Source: Anaerolineae bacterium
GTDB lineage: Bacteria > Chloroflexota > Anaerolineae > Aggregatilineales > Phototrophicaceae
Assembly (NCBI GenBank): GCA_019912905.1
Contig: JAIOHO010000924.1
Location: 1-12,628, forward strand
DNA: 12,628 nucleotides
Reading direction: 5' to 3'
A program made the position numbers and the translations under genes. This document shows positions 1 through 5,001 of this stretch, piece by piece (position 1 is the stretch's first letter; each line of letters starts with the position of its first letter). The notes beneath the pieces were generated by a model. That model saw nothing but the letters and a program-made list of their open reading frames with translations, was not told the DNA's origin and ran no database searches.

Positions 1-395
1 TCGGCGATCAGGGCGTCGCGCGGCGCAGTACGAATCCCTTTTCCGACGCGGTCCGCGAAGCGCACCGCCAGCACCCCACTCCAGGCCGTGACGAGATACA
101 GGAACGGTTTTGAAAAGGCCGACAACCCGTAACCGAGCACCGCCAGCCCCTTGCGACTGCCGAGTTTATCCGACAGCCAGCCGGAGATAATCTTGAGCAG
201 GGAGGCGGTGGTCTCGGCGATACCTTCGATCAGCCCGATCACCGCTGCCGGGGTTCCCAGGACGTTCGCCAGGAACAGCGGCAGCAGCGTCAGGATCATT
301 TCGCTGGAGACGTCGGTCAGAAAGCTGGTCGCCGTCATCACCCAGACATTGCGCGGCAGGGTTTTGAGCGGGCTGACGGAAGGTTCAGAATTCAT
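1..395 (-). CDS. MFS transporter, N-terminal part (cut by window edge)
   Basis: The first 131 residues of a major facilitator superfamily permease are visible; the rest lies beyond base 1. After a short hydrophilic N-terminus, TM1 begins around residue 17 (VWVMTATSFLTDVSSEM) and TM2 around residue 50. The cytoplasmic loop 2-3 carries a clear MFS motif A, GWLSDKLGSRKGL (residues 72-84). A second basic loop, DRVGKGIRTAPRD (115-127), is typical of a common bacterial MFS subfamily. The ATG at 395 is the only reasonable start, because a TAG lies in the same frame five codons upstream. No strong Shine-Dalgarno is seen, so translation may be coupled to the amidohydrolase gene that ends 12 nt upstream. 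The neighbour suggests uptake of the amidohydrolase substrate or export of its product. The family call is firm; the substrate is unknown. Confidence 0.88.
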   Translation of the reverse strand, partial: MNSEPSVSPLKTLPRNVWVMTATSFLTDVSSEMILTLLPLFLANVLGTPAAVIGLIEGIAETTASLLKIISGWLSDKLGSRKGLAVLGYGLSAFSKPFLYLVTAWSGVLAVRFADRVGKGIRTAPRDALIA

Positions 396-407
396 GAGTT
401 TTCGTTT

Positions 408-2042
408 CTACTCTGCTTGCGCACCGGTCCAGCCCGGACCGCGCACGAAACGCCCCGGCCTGGCGTCGGTGTGTTCGCCGTCCTTCAGGACCTGCTCACC
501 GTTGACAAAGACGTGGACCATGCCGGTGGCATACACCTGAGGGTCCTGCGGCGTGGCGTGATCCTGAATCTTCTCCGGGTCGAACACCACCACGTCGGCA
601 AAGAATCCCGGACGGAGCGACCCGCGCCGGTCCAGTTTGAGGCACGACGCCGGGAAAGCCGACAGGCGGCGCACCGCTTCTTCCAGCGGAACGATGCCTT
701 CTTCGCGCACGTACTTCGCCAGCACACGCGCGAATGAGCCATAGGCGCGCGGGTGGGGAATCGAGTTGAGGAAGACGCCTTCGGGAGCCTGCGATTCGGC
801 GTCCGAGCAGAAGCTGACCCAGGGCAGCGCTACCTGCTTGCGCAGATTGTCCTCCGCCATGCTGAAGTACATGGTGAAGATGCGGCTGTCGTCTTCGATC
901 AGCAGGTCGATGATCGTGTCTTTGGCGGATTGGCTGCCGCGCATTTCCATGACTTCCAGCAGCGTCTTGCCCTGCAGGTGTTTGAGATGCGGCTGGCGGA
1001 AACCGGCCAAGAGGATGTTCGCCGGGGAATTTTCCGCGTACATATTCTCCCAGTCGTCGGAAGGGCTGGTCATATCGGCTTTGACGCGCTCGCGAATCTC
1101 CGGGTCTTTCAGCCGGGCAATCTTGGCGCTGTGGCCGCCTTCGTGCGCCCAGGGCGGGATGCAGGCGTCCAGGCCGGTGCCAGAGAAAGGATAGGTATAC
1201 ATATCCGCCGAGACGCGCAGCCCTTCGTCCAGGGCCTGCTCGATTTTGGCGATGGCGGCGTCCATCTTGGGCCAGTTCGACCGCCCGGCAGCCTTCAGGT
1301 GATAAATTTCGGCGCTGACGTCGGCTTCGCGGGCGATGGTCAGGAATTCGTCCAGCGCTTCGAGAAAGGCGCTGCCCTCGCTGCGGATGTGCGAGATGTA
1401 CATGCCGTCATAGTCGCTGACGACTTTCGCCAGTTCGATCAGTTCATCCGTTTTGGCGTAAAAAGCGGGGGTGTAGATCAGCGCGGCGGACATGCCCATC
1501 GCGCCTTCTTCCATCGCCTGGCGCAGCAGGCGCTTCATCTCGGCCAGTTCCGCCTCGGTTGGCGGGCGGTCGTCGTAGCCGATGGTGTGGATGCGCAGGG
1601 TCGAGCTGCCAACGAACGAGGCGATGTTGCAGGACACACCGCGTTTTTCCAGCCATTCGAGATACTCGCCCAGGGTCGTCCATTCGACGTCGTAGACAAT
1701 GTCGCCCTGGGCCATGTAGGAGCCGGGGCCTTTGGCCTTCATCGCAGCGCTTAACGGCCCCATCGACTCGCCTTCGCCCATGACTTCCAGCGTCACGCCC
1801 TGGCGGATTTCACTTTGCGAGCGACCATCCTGAATCAGAGATTCGGGTGACCAGCTAAGCATGTTGATAAATCCTGGTGCGACGGCCAGGCCCTGAACGT
1901 CGATTTCCAGCGTGGCGCTGGCGTCTGCGAGTGGTCCTATGGCGGCAATCTGATCGCCCCCAATGGCGAGGTCGCCGACGGTGGGCGGGTTCCCGCTGCC
2001 ATCATAAATCGTCCCGTTGCGGAGCATGATGTCGTAGTGCAT
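408..2042 (-). CDS. Amidohydrolase, N-acyl-D-amino-acid deacylase (D-aminoacylase) family
   Basis: This 544-residue protein belongs to the metal-dependent amidohydrolase superfamily, D-aminoacylase/dihydroorotase-like branch. The N-terminal beta-sandwich half (residues 1-55) has the usual D-x-M-L-R-N-G-T-I-Y-D-G-S-G opening and leads to A-P-G-F-I-N. The TIM barrel follows, with H218 (YISHIRSEG), H248 and K250 (YHLKAAG) and D414 (FCSDA) at the expected metal-binding and catalytic positions. The C-terminus (HPRAYGSFARVL near residue 430, then GFFADVVVFDPEKI, VNGEQV and RPGRFVRGPGW) is typical of D-aminoacylases. Oddly, the first HxH metal pair of the superfamily is absent: after PGFI the sequence reads NMLSWS (60-65). 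The Cys of the usual GNCG motif is also missing (MGEGES, 88-93). Known D-aminoacylases release the acyl group from N-acyl-D-amino acids; a true D-aminoacylase activity cannot be assumed here. It heads an operon with the MFS permease 12 nt downstream. AGGAAG lies 12 nt before the ATG, so the Shine-Dalgarno is only fair. Confidence 0.85.
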   Translation of the reverse strand: MHYDIMLRNGTIYDGSGNPPTVGDLAIGGDQIAAIGPLADASATLEIDVQGLAVAPGFINMLSWSPESLIQDGRSQSEIRQGVTLEVMGEGESMGPLSAAMKAKGPGSYMAQGDIVYDVEWTTLGEYLEWLEKRGVSCNIASFVGSSTLRIHTIGYDDRPPTEAELAEMKRLLRQAMEEGAMGMSAALIYTPAFYAKTDELIELAKVVSDYDGMYISHIRSEGSAFLEALDEFLTIAREADVSAEIYHLKAAGRSNWPKMDAAIAKIEQALDEGLRVSADMYTYPFSGTGLDACIPPWAHEGGHSAKIARLKDPEIRERVKADMTSPSDDWENMYAENSPANILLAGFRQPHLKHLQGKTLLEVMEMRGSQSAKDTIIDLLIEDDSRIFTMYFSMAEDNLRKQVALPWVSFCSDAESQAPEGVFLNSIPHPRAYGSFARVLAKYVREEGIVPLEEAVRRLSAFPASCLKLDRRGSLRPGFFADVVVFDPEKIQDHATPQDPQVYATGMVHVFVNGEQVLKDGEHTDARPGRFVRGPGWTGAQAE

Positions 2043-2079
2043 AGTCCTGGCTCACTTCCTGTCGAAAAGAAAGGTGTAA

Positions 2080-2103
2080 CGCAAAGTCCGCAAAGACGCA
2101 AAG
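2080..2103. repeat. Three tandem CGCAAAG heptamers
   Basis: CGCAAAG occurs at 2080, 2089 and 2097, separated by TC and by A. On the minus strand this reads as CTTTGCG three times, in the leader of the amidohydrolase gene. From memory, similar CTTTGCG-CTTTGCG strings are scattered between genes in several bacterial phyla, so this may belong to a dispersed repeat. It could also be part of a regulatory site, because it lies 38-61 nt upstream of the ATG. Confidence 0.7.
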
Positions 2104-2122
2104 CCTGATTGGTAAATTCAGG
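2104..2122 (-). terminator. Weak hairpin after the Lgt-like gene, possible terminator
   Basis: On the minus strand, 11 nt after the Lgt-like stop codon, CCTGA and TCAGG form a 5-bp stem around a 9-nt loop. It is followed by CTTTGCGTCTTT, which is not a proper U tract. It separates the Lgt-like gene from the amidohydrolase gene, but the stem is short and the call is weak. Confidence 0.25.
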
Positions 2123-2132
2123 GGGGATGGAC

Positions 2133-2882
2133 TCAACCGGGCTTCGCGCGCAGGGTTCCGGCGGCGCTCACGATCAGCACACCGAGGTCGAGCCACTGGT
2201 CGTCTCGCAGCCCGGCGATAGACAGTGCATAGTCGCTGCGGTAGAAGCCGATGGCGAACATACTGAGGCTCAACAGGGCCAGAATCAGCCAGAAACGCCG
2301 CCCTTGCAGCCAGCCGCGCCAGAACAGGACCACCACCAGCGCAGCAGCCAGCAGCCCGCAGATCAGCCCAAACAACTGGGTGTCATAACGCGGGGCCGGG
2401 ATGCCATAGACGTCGGGCAGTTCGGCCACGACCAGCGGCGGATAATTCGCCAGCGTATCGACCTCGACCCCGTAGGCGCAGTTCGCCGCGTGGCAGCCCC
2501 ACCAACCCGCCAGCATCAGCAGCGGCAGGACCGGAGTCAGCGCGTCGAGCAGGCGCGGAAAATCGACCTGCCGCCAGCGCGCCACCGCAACCAGGCCGAT
2601 CAAGCCCCCCAATAACGCGCCATGCCAGTCCAATCCCCCGGCGTGGATGCGCACAATCTCGCGGGTGTTGTACTCGAAGTAGGGCCAGTTGAGCAGGACG
2701 TGAATCAGACGCGCGCTGATCACTCCGCCGATCAGCCCGCCCAGGCAGGTATCGACCAGCGGGCCGGGCCTGCCGGAGGTGCGATAGACCGCCCAGCCTG
2801 CACTGATCGCGACGGCCAGGGCCAGCACCAGCGTAAAGGTCTGGATTTGCAGCGGTCCGAGGATAGTGTAGAAAGACGGCAT
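2133..2882 (-). CDS. Lgt-like (prolipoprotein diacylglyceryl transferase family) membrane protein, divergent
   Basis: This 249-residue polytopic protein has the layout of Lgt, which moves diacylglycerol from phosphatidylglycerol to the lipobox cysteine of prolipoproteins in the cytoplasmic membrane. About seven hydrophobic segments are visible. Family landmarks in order are GGLIGGVISARL (48-59), GGLDWHGALLGG (82-93, where H87 matches the essential His of the GGxSFHGGLIG motif), PRYDTQLFG (164-172, like the P-T-Q-L-Y-E motif) and FAIGFYR (209-215, where R215 matches the conserved C-terminal Arg). The signature GRIGNFINGE is replaced by GWWGCHAANC (126-135), so the essential Arg is Trp127. The protein may be a specialised paralogue rather than the housekeeping Lgt, so no gene symbol is given. 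The ATG at 2882 is chosen because GGGAG lies 5 nt upstream; an in-frame TTG at 2894 overlaps that Shine-Dalgarno. A lipoprotein gene lies immediately upstream on the same strand. Confidence 0.72.
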   Translation of the reverse strand: MPSFYTILGPLQIQTFTLVLALAVAISAGWAVYRTSGRPGPLVDTCLGGLIGGVISARLIHVLLNWPYFEYNTREIVRIHAGGLDWHGALLGGLIGLVAVARWRQVDFPRLLDALTPVLPLLMLAGWWGCHAANCAYGVEVDTLANYPPLVVAELPDVYGIPAPRYDTQLFGLICGLLAAALVVVLFWRGWLQGRRFWLILALLSLSMFAIGFYRSDYALSIAGLRDDQWLDLGVLIVSAAGTLRAKPG

Positions 2883-2887
2883 AGTCG

Positions 2888-2892
2888 CTCCC
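2888..2892 (-). promoter_or_regulatory. Ribosome binding site fixing the Lgt-like start
   Basis: GGGAG on the minus strand, 5 nt before the ATG at 2882. It favours this ATG over the in-frame TTG at 2894, which would lie upstream of the Shine-Dalgarno itself. Confidence 0.65.
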
Positions 2893-2903
2893 AACTTGCG
2901 GCG

Positions 2904-2932
2904 ATTCTAGTGGGAATGCCGGGGAGCGTCAA
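2904..2932 (-). promoter_or_regulatory. Sigma70-type promoter for the Lgt-like gene
   Basis: On the minus strand TTGACG (2932-2927) and TAGAAT (2909-2904) match the -35 and -10 consensus at five of six positions each, with an ideal 17-nt spacer. Transcription would start near 2897, leaving a leader of about 15 nt that still holds the GGGAG Shine-Dalgarno. The Lgt-like gene can therefore be expressed independently of the lipoprotein gene upstream. Confidence 0.6.
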
Positions 2933-2986
2933 AGGCCAGTCTCCATATCCGCTGGAGGCTGCTCGGATTCGGGTGAGTCTGGTACG

Positions 2987-3430
2987 TTAGCTGGCCCGTT
3001 CGACCAACGGATTTTCCAGCCCGCATACGAAGTCCTGGCCGACCAGGGGGTAATACACCGACCCGGATACGCGAACAAGCGTGGTATAGCCGACCACACT
3101 TCCATCTGCCAGATGTACTTTGAGATCATCATCGGTGTACGACGTCGGAACCTTCTCGATGCGATTGGGGTCGGTGCCAAAGTTGATCTGCACGCCGATC
3201 GGCGGCCCGCTCAGGTCGGCGCTTTCATACAGCCGCAGGACGACGCTGGTGCTGTCCGTAAACGAGTCGGGCAGAATCAGATAACCCTCGACCGCCAGCC
3301 GTTTGCCATTGTTGCCGTCGTTGCAGGTATCCTCAAAGGCGATCGCTTCACCGGACGTCGGCGGGCTGTCACTGCCGCAGGCCGCCAACCCCAGCACCAA
3401 CATCATGAAAAGGCCAATCCGGAATCTCAT
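2987..3430 (-). CDS. Small putative lipoprotein of unknown function
   Basis: This 147-residue protein has a textbook lipoprotein signal: basic MRFR, a hydrophobic core and the lipobox LAAC, with the lipidated cysteine at residue 18. The mature part has two further cysteines, C36 (EDTCNDG) and C136 (FVCGLEN), which could form a disulfide outside the membrane. The segment from KRLAVEGYL onward, with alternating hydrophobic residues and a closing VRVSGSVYY, suggests a small beta-barrel, possibly OB-like; this is a guess from pattern, not a family match. The ATG at 3430 is chosen because GGAGG lies 9-10 nt upstream and the signal peptide starts right there; an in-frame ATG at 3472 would put 14 extra hydrophilic residues before the signal. 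The Lgt-like gene follows after a 104-nt gap. I do not recognise the family. Confidence 0.75.
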   Translation of the reverse strand: MRFRIGLFMMLVLGLAACGSDSPPTSGEAIAFEDTCNDGNNGKRLAVEGYLILPDSFTDSTSVVLRLYESADLSGPPIGVQINFGTDPNRIEKVPTSYTDDDLKVHLADGSVVGYTTLVRVSGSVYYPLVGQDFVCGLENPLVERAS

Positions 3431-3532
3431 GAGACCTGACCTCCCCAACCCGACTCTGCGCATACGACTCATTGTAAGGAGTTTGAGAAAAACGCGCTAT
3501 GTCCTGGATCAGGCGCGATGTCCGCCTTTGAA

Positions 3533-3549
3533 CCCCCATTTTGTGGGGG
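3533..3549. repeat. C/G-rich hairpin in a divergent intergenic region
   Basis: CCCCCA and TGGGGG form a perfect 6-bp stem around the 5-nt loop TTTTG. It lies between the divergently transcribed lipoprotein gene (start 3430) and methyltransferase gene (start 3616). No T tract follows on either strand, so it is more likely a regulatory dyad or chance than a terminator. Confidence 0.4.
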
Positions 3550-3560
3550 GGCGTCTCATA

Positions 3561-3595
3561 TTAGATTAACCTAAACTGATGATTAGTTACGCTAA
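3561..3595. promoter_or_regulatory. AT-rich TTAG-N-CTAA dyads upstream of the methyltransferase
   Basis: Two short dyads occur just before the methyltransferase gene: TTAG-N6-CTAA at 3561-3574, which is near-palindromic over 14 bp, and TTAG-N5-CTAA at 3583-3595. This stretch is clearly more AT-rich than its surroundings, as expected of a promoter/operator region. TAGATT (3562) and TAAACT (3572) are possible -10 elements, but no good -35 is found at the right distance. A role as repressor sites is inference. Confidence 0.3.
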
Positions 3596-3615
3596 ATAAA
3601 CCAGGAGCACGTCCT

Positions 3616-4329
3616 ATGACCACGATGGTTCATTTGCCGAAACAGGGCCTGAATCGTTACGGTATCCTGCGCATCCTGACCCTCATGATTTTTATGGCTC
3701 TGCTGAGCGCCCTGTTGTTTATTGCCGCCGGGCGGATCGACTGGGTATGGGGGTGGGTGTATGTTGGGCTTTACGTCGCCATCCTGACGATCAATGGCAT
3801 TTTTCTAATCGCCAAGAACCCTGAACTGGTCAATGTGCGCGGGCAGCCCCGGTCCGATACCAAAGGCTGGGACAAGGTTTTTGTGTGGGTGGCTGCTTTG
3901 CCCTGGCTGGCGATCCCGGTGGTGGCGGGCCTGGATGTGCGCTACGGGTGGTCTGTGCCGATGAACCTGAACCTGCATTTCGCGGGGATCATCGTGTTTG
4001 TCCTGGGCAATCTCCTCGCTTTCAGCGCCGTCCTTGAAAACCGGCACTTCGAGACGACCGTCCGCATCCAGCAGGACCGGGGTCATCAGGTAATTACGAC
4101 CGGCCCGTACCGCTTCGTGCGCCACCCAGGTTACGTCGGAGTTATCCTGACCATGATCGGCACCCCGCTGATTTTGGGCACGTGGTGGGCGTTCGTGCCC
4201 GGTGCCCTGGTCATGGTTGCCATTCTCTACCGCACGGTTCGGGAAGACCGGACCCTGCGCCGCGAACTGGCGGGTTACGCCGAATATGCACAGCGCACGC
4301 GCTCAAGGCTGCTGCCGGGGATCTGGTAG
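3616..4329 (+). CDS. Integral membrane methyltransferase, ICMT/PEMT-like family
   Basis: This 237-residue membrane protein resembles bacterial proteins annotated as isoprenylcysteine carboxyl methyltransferase family or phospholipid methyltransferases. Four hydrophobic segments lie at about 14-37, 44-66, 90-108 and 119-140. The conserved C-terminal SAM-binding region follows: HQVITTGPYRFVRHPGY (with RHPGY at 169-173), two closely spaced hydrophobic helices, and the acidic motif REDRTLRRELAGYAEY (209-224) ending in RLLPGIW. Families of this type use S-adenosylmethionine to methylate lipids or lipid-linked carboxyl groups at the membrane; the substrate here is unknown. AGGAG lies 8 nt before the ATG. 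A second in-frame ATG sits three codons later. The gene is divergent from the lipoprotein gene and convergent with the DUF3291 gene, so it is probably transcribed alone. Confidence 0.82.
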   Translation: MTTMVHLPKQGLNRYGILRILTLMIFMALLSALLFIAAGRIDWVWGWVYVGLYVAILTINGIFLIAKNPELVNVRGQPRSDTKGWDKVFVWVAALPWLAIPVVAGLDVRYGWSVPMNLNLHFAGIIVFVLGNLLAFSAVLENRHFETTVRIQQDRGHQVITTGPYRFVRHPGYVGVILTMIGTPLILGTWWAFVPGALVMVAILYRTVREDRTLRRELAGYAEYAQRTRSRLLPGIW

Positions 4330-4339
4330 CAGTGCGTAC

Positions 4340-4376
4340 AAGGATTGCAGGGGGTGGGGCAGTGTTCCCACCCCGG
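4340..4376. repeat. GC hairpin repeat, copy A, between convergent genes
   Basis: It starts 10 nt after the methyltransferase stop. AAGGATTGC (4340-4348) is followed by a perfect 8-bp stem, GGGGTGGG (4351-4358) and CCCACCCC (4367-4374), around the 8-nt loop GCAGTGTT. The AAGGATTGC-GGGGGTGGG part recurs at 6998-7015 after the transketolase gene. The hairpin may end transcription of both converging genes, but no T tract follows, so a dispersed palindromic repeat is equally likely. Confidence 0.6.
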
Positions 4377-4392
4377 ATGATTGGAAAGGCCC

Positions 4393-4881
4393 TCAATCGC
4401 CCGAAGGCTGGGGCGCAGCGGCCAGCATTTCCTCGATGGTAAAGCGCTGCTTGAAGGTGAAGGCCAGCGGAGTCGGCCCGTGTGCCTCGAGATGGGCCAG
4501 GCGCTGTGCGGCTTCTTCCAGCGTGGGCTGATGTCCGGCGGGTACCCACCACAGCACCAGATGGGGCCGCTCCATTGTTGCGAACCACTCGCGGCGGCGG
4601 CGGAAAAAATCGACGTGCCCGCTCTTATAGGTGAACTCGTACAGCGCCTCGATCGACTCCCACACCGTCATGTTGATCAGCAGGTCGTCATCGCCGTCAA
4701 AGCGGAAAGACGTCGAGTCCCCCTGATCGTTGGTGAGCTGCCACACGAAGCCAGGCGTCTGGCTGCCCAGGTGATTGATGCGCGTGAGGTTGTCGACGAA
4801 ATCGGCCATGAGAGGATCATCCAGCGGTGCGCGCGTATAGCCGACGTTGACCTGGGCGAGATGGTAAGCCGAAGCAGGCAT
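4393..4881 (-). CDS. DUF3291 domain protein
   Basis: The whole 162-residue protein matches the DUF3291 family as I know it. The opening HLAQVNVGYTRAPLDDPLM and the segment FVDNLTRINHLGSQTPGFVWQL (residues 28-49) are its hallmarks. They are followed by a central MTVWESIEALYEFTYKSGHVDFFRRRREWF helix region (71-100) and by HLVLWWVPAGHQPTLEEAAQRL. The family is thought to share the ferredoxin-like alpha/beta fold of antibiotic biosynthesis monooxygenases. No reaction is established, so no function is assigned. There is no signal peptide or membrane segment. The start is supported by AGGAG 9 nt upstream of the ATG. A TACAAT -10 lies on the minus strand at 4917-4912 without a matching -35. The gene is divergent from the transketolase gene and convergent with the methyltransferase gene. 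Confidence 0.85.
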   Translation of the reverse strand: MPASAYHLAQVNVGYTRAPLDDPLMADFVDNLTRINHLGSQTPGFVWQLTNDQGDSTSFRFDGDDDLLINMTVWESIEALYEFTYKSGHVDFFRRRREWFATMERPHLVLWWVPAGHQPTLEEAAQRLAHLEAHGPTPLAFTFKQRFTIEEMLAAAPQPSGD

Positions 4882-4989
4882 GGTGTATTTCTCCTACTGA
4901 TGAACGTCCCTATTGTAGCGTAAATCCATCCCCTGCGGGCAGCGCCGTTATGGGGTAGTATTGGAACGTTATTCAAACTAAATGAACCC

Positions 4990-4995
4990 AGGAGG
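4990..4995 (+). promoter_or_regulatory. Strong ribosome binding site for the TTG start of transketolase
   Basis: AGGAGG ends 6 nt before the TTG at 5002. The nearby ATG at 4982 is out of frame, and no in-frame ATG occurs before codon 18, which would remove conserved sequence. This site therefore fixes the rare start codon. Confidence 0.75.
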
Positions 4996-5001
4996 CACAC
5001 C

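Noticed and set aside
753..1754. 333-codon open frame antisense to the amidohydrolase
   Set aside because: Composition-driven shadow with low-complexity Arg/Gly/Phe content and no family features.
2080..2103. CRISPR-like array
   Set aside because: Units are only 7 bp with 1-2 bp spacers; there is no array and no cas gene.
4956..4961. TAGTAT as the transketolase promoter -10
   Set aside because: Only four of six matches and no -35 at 15-18 nt, so it was not annotated.
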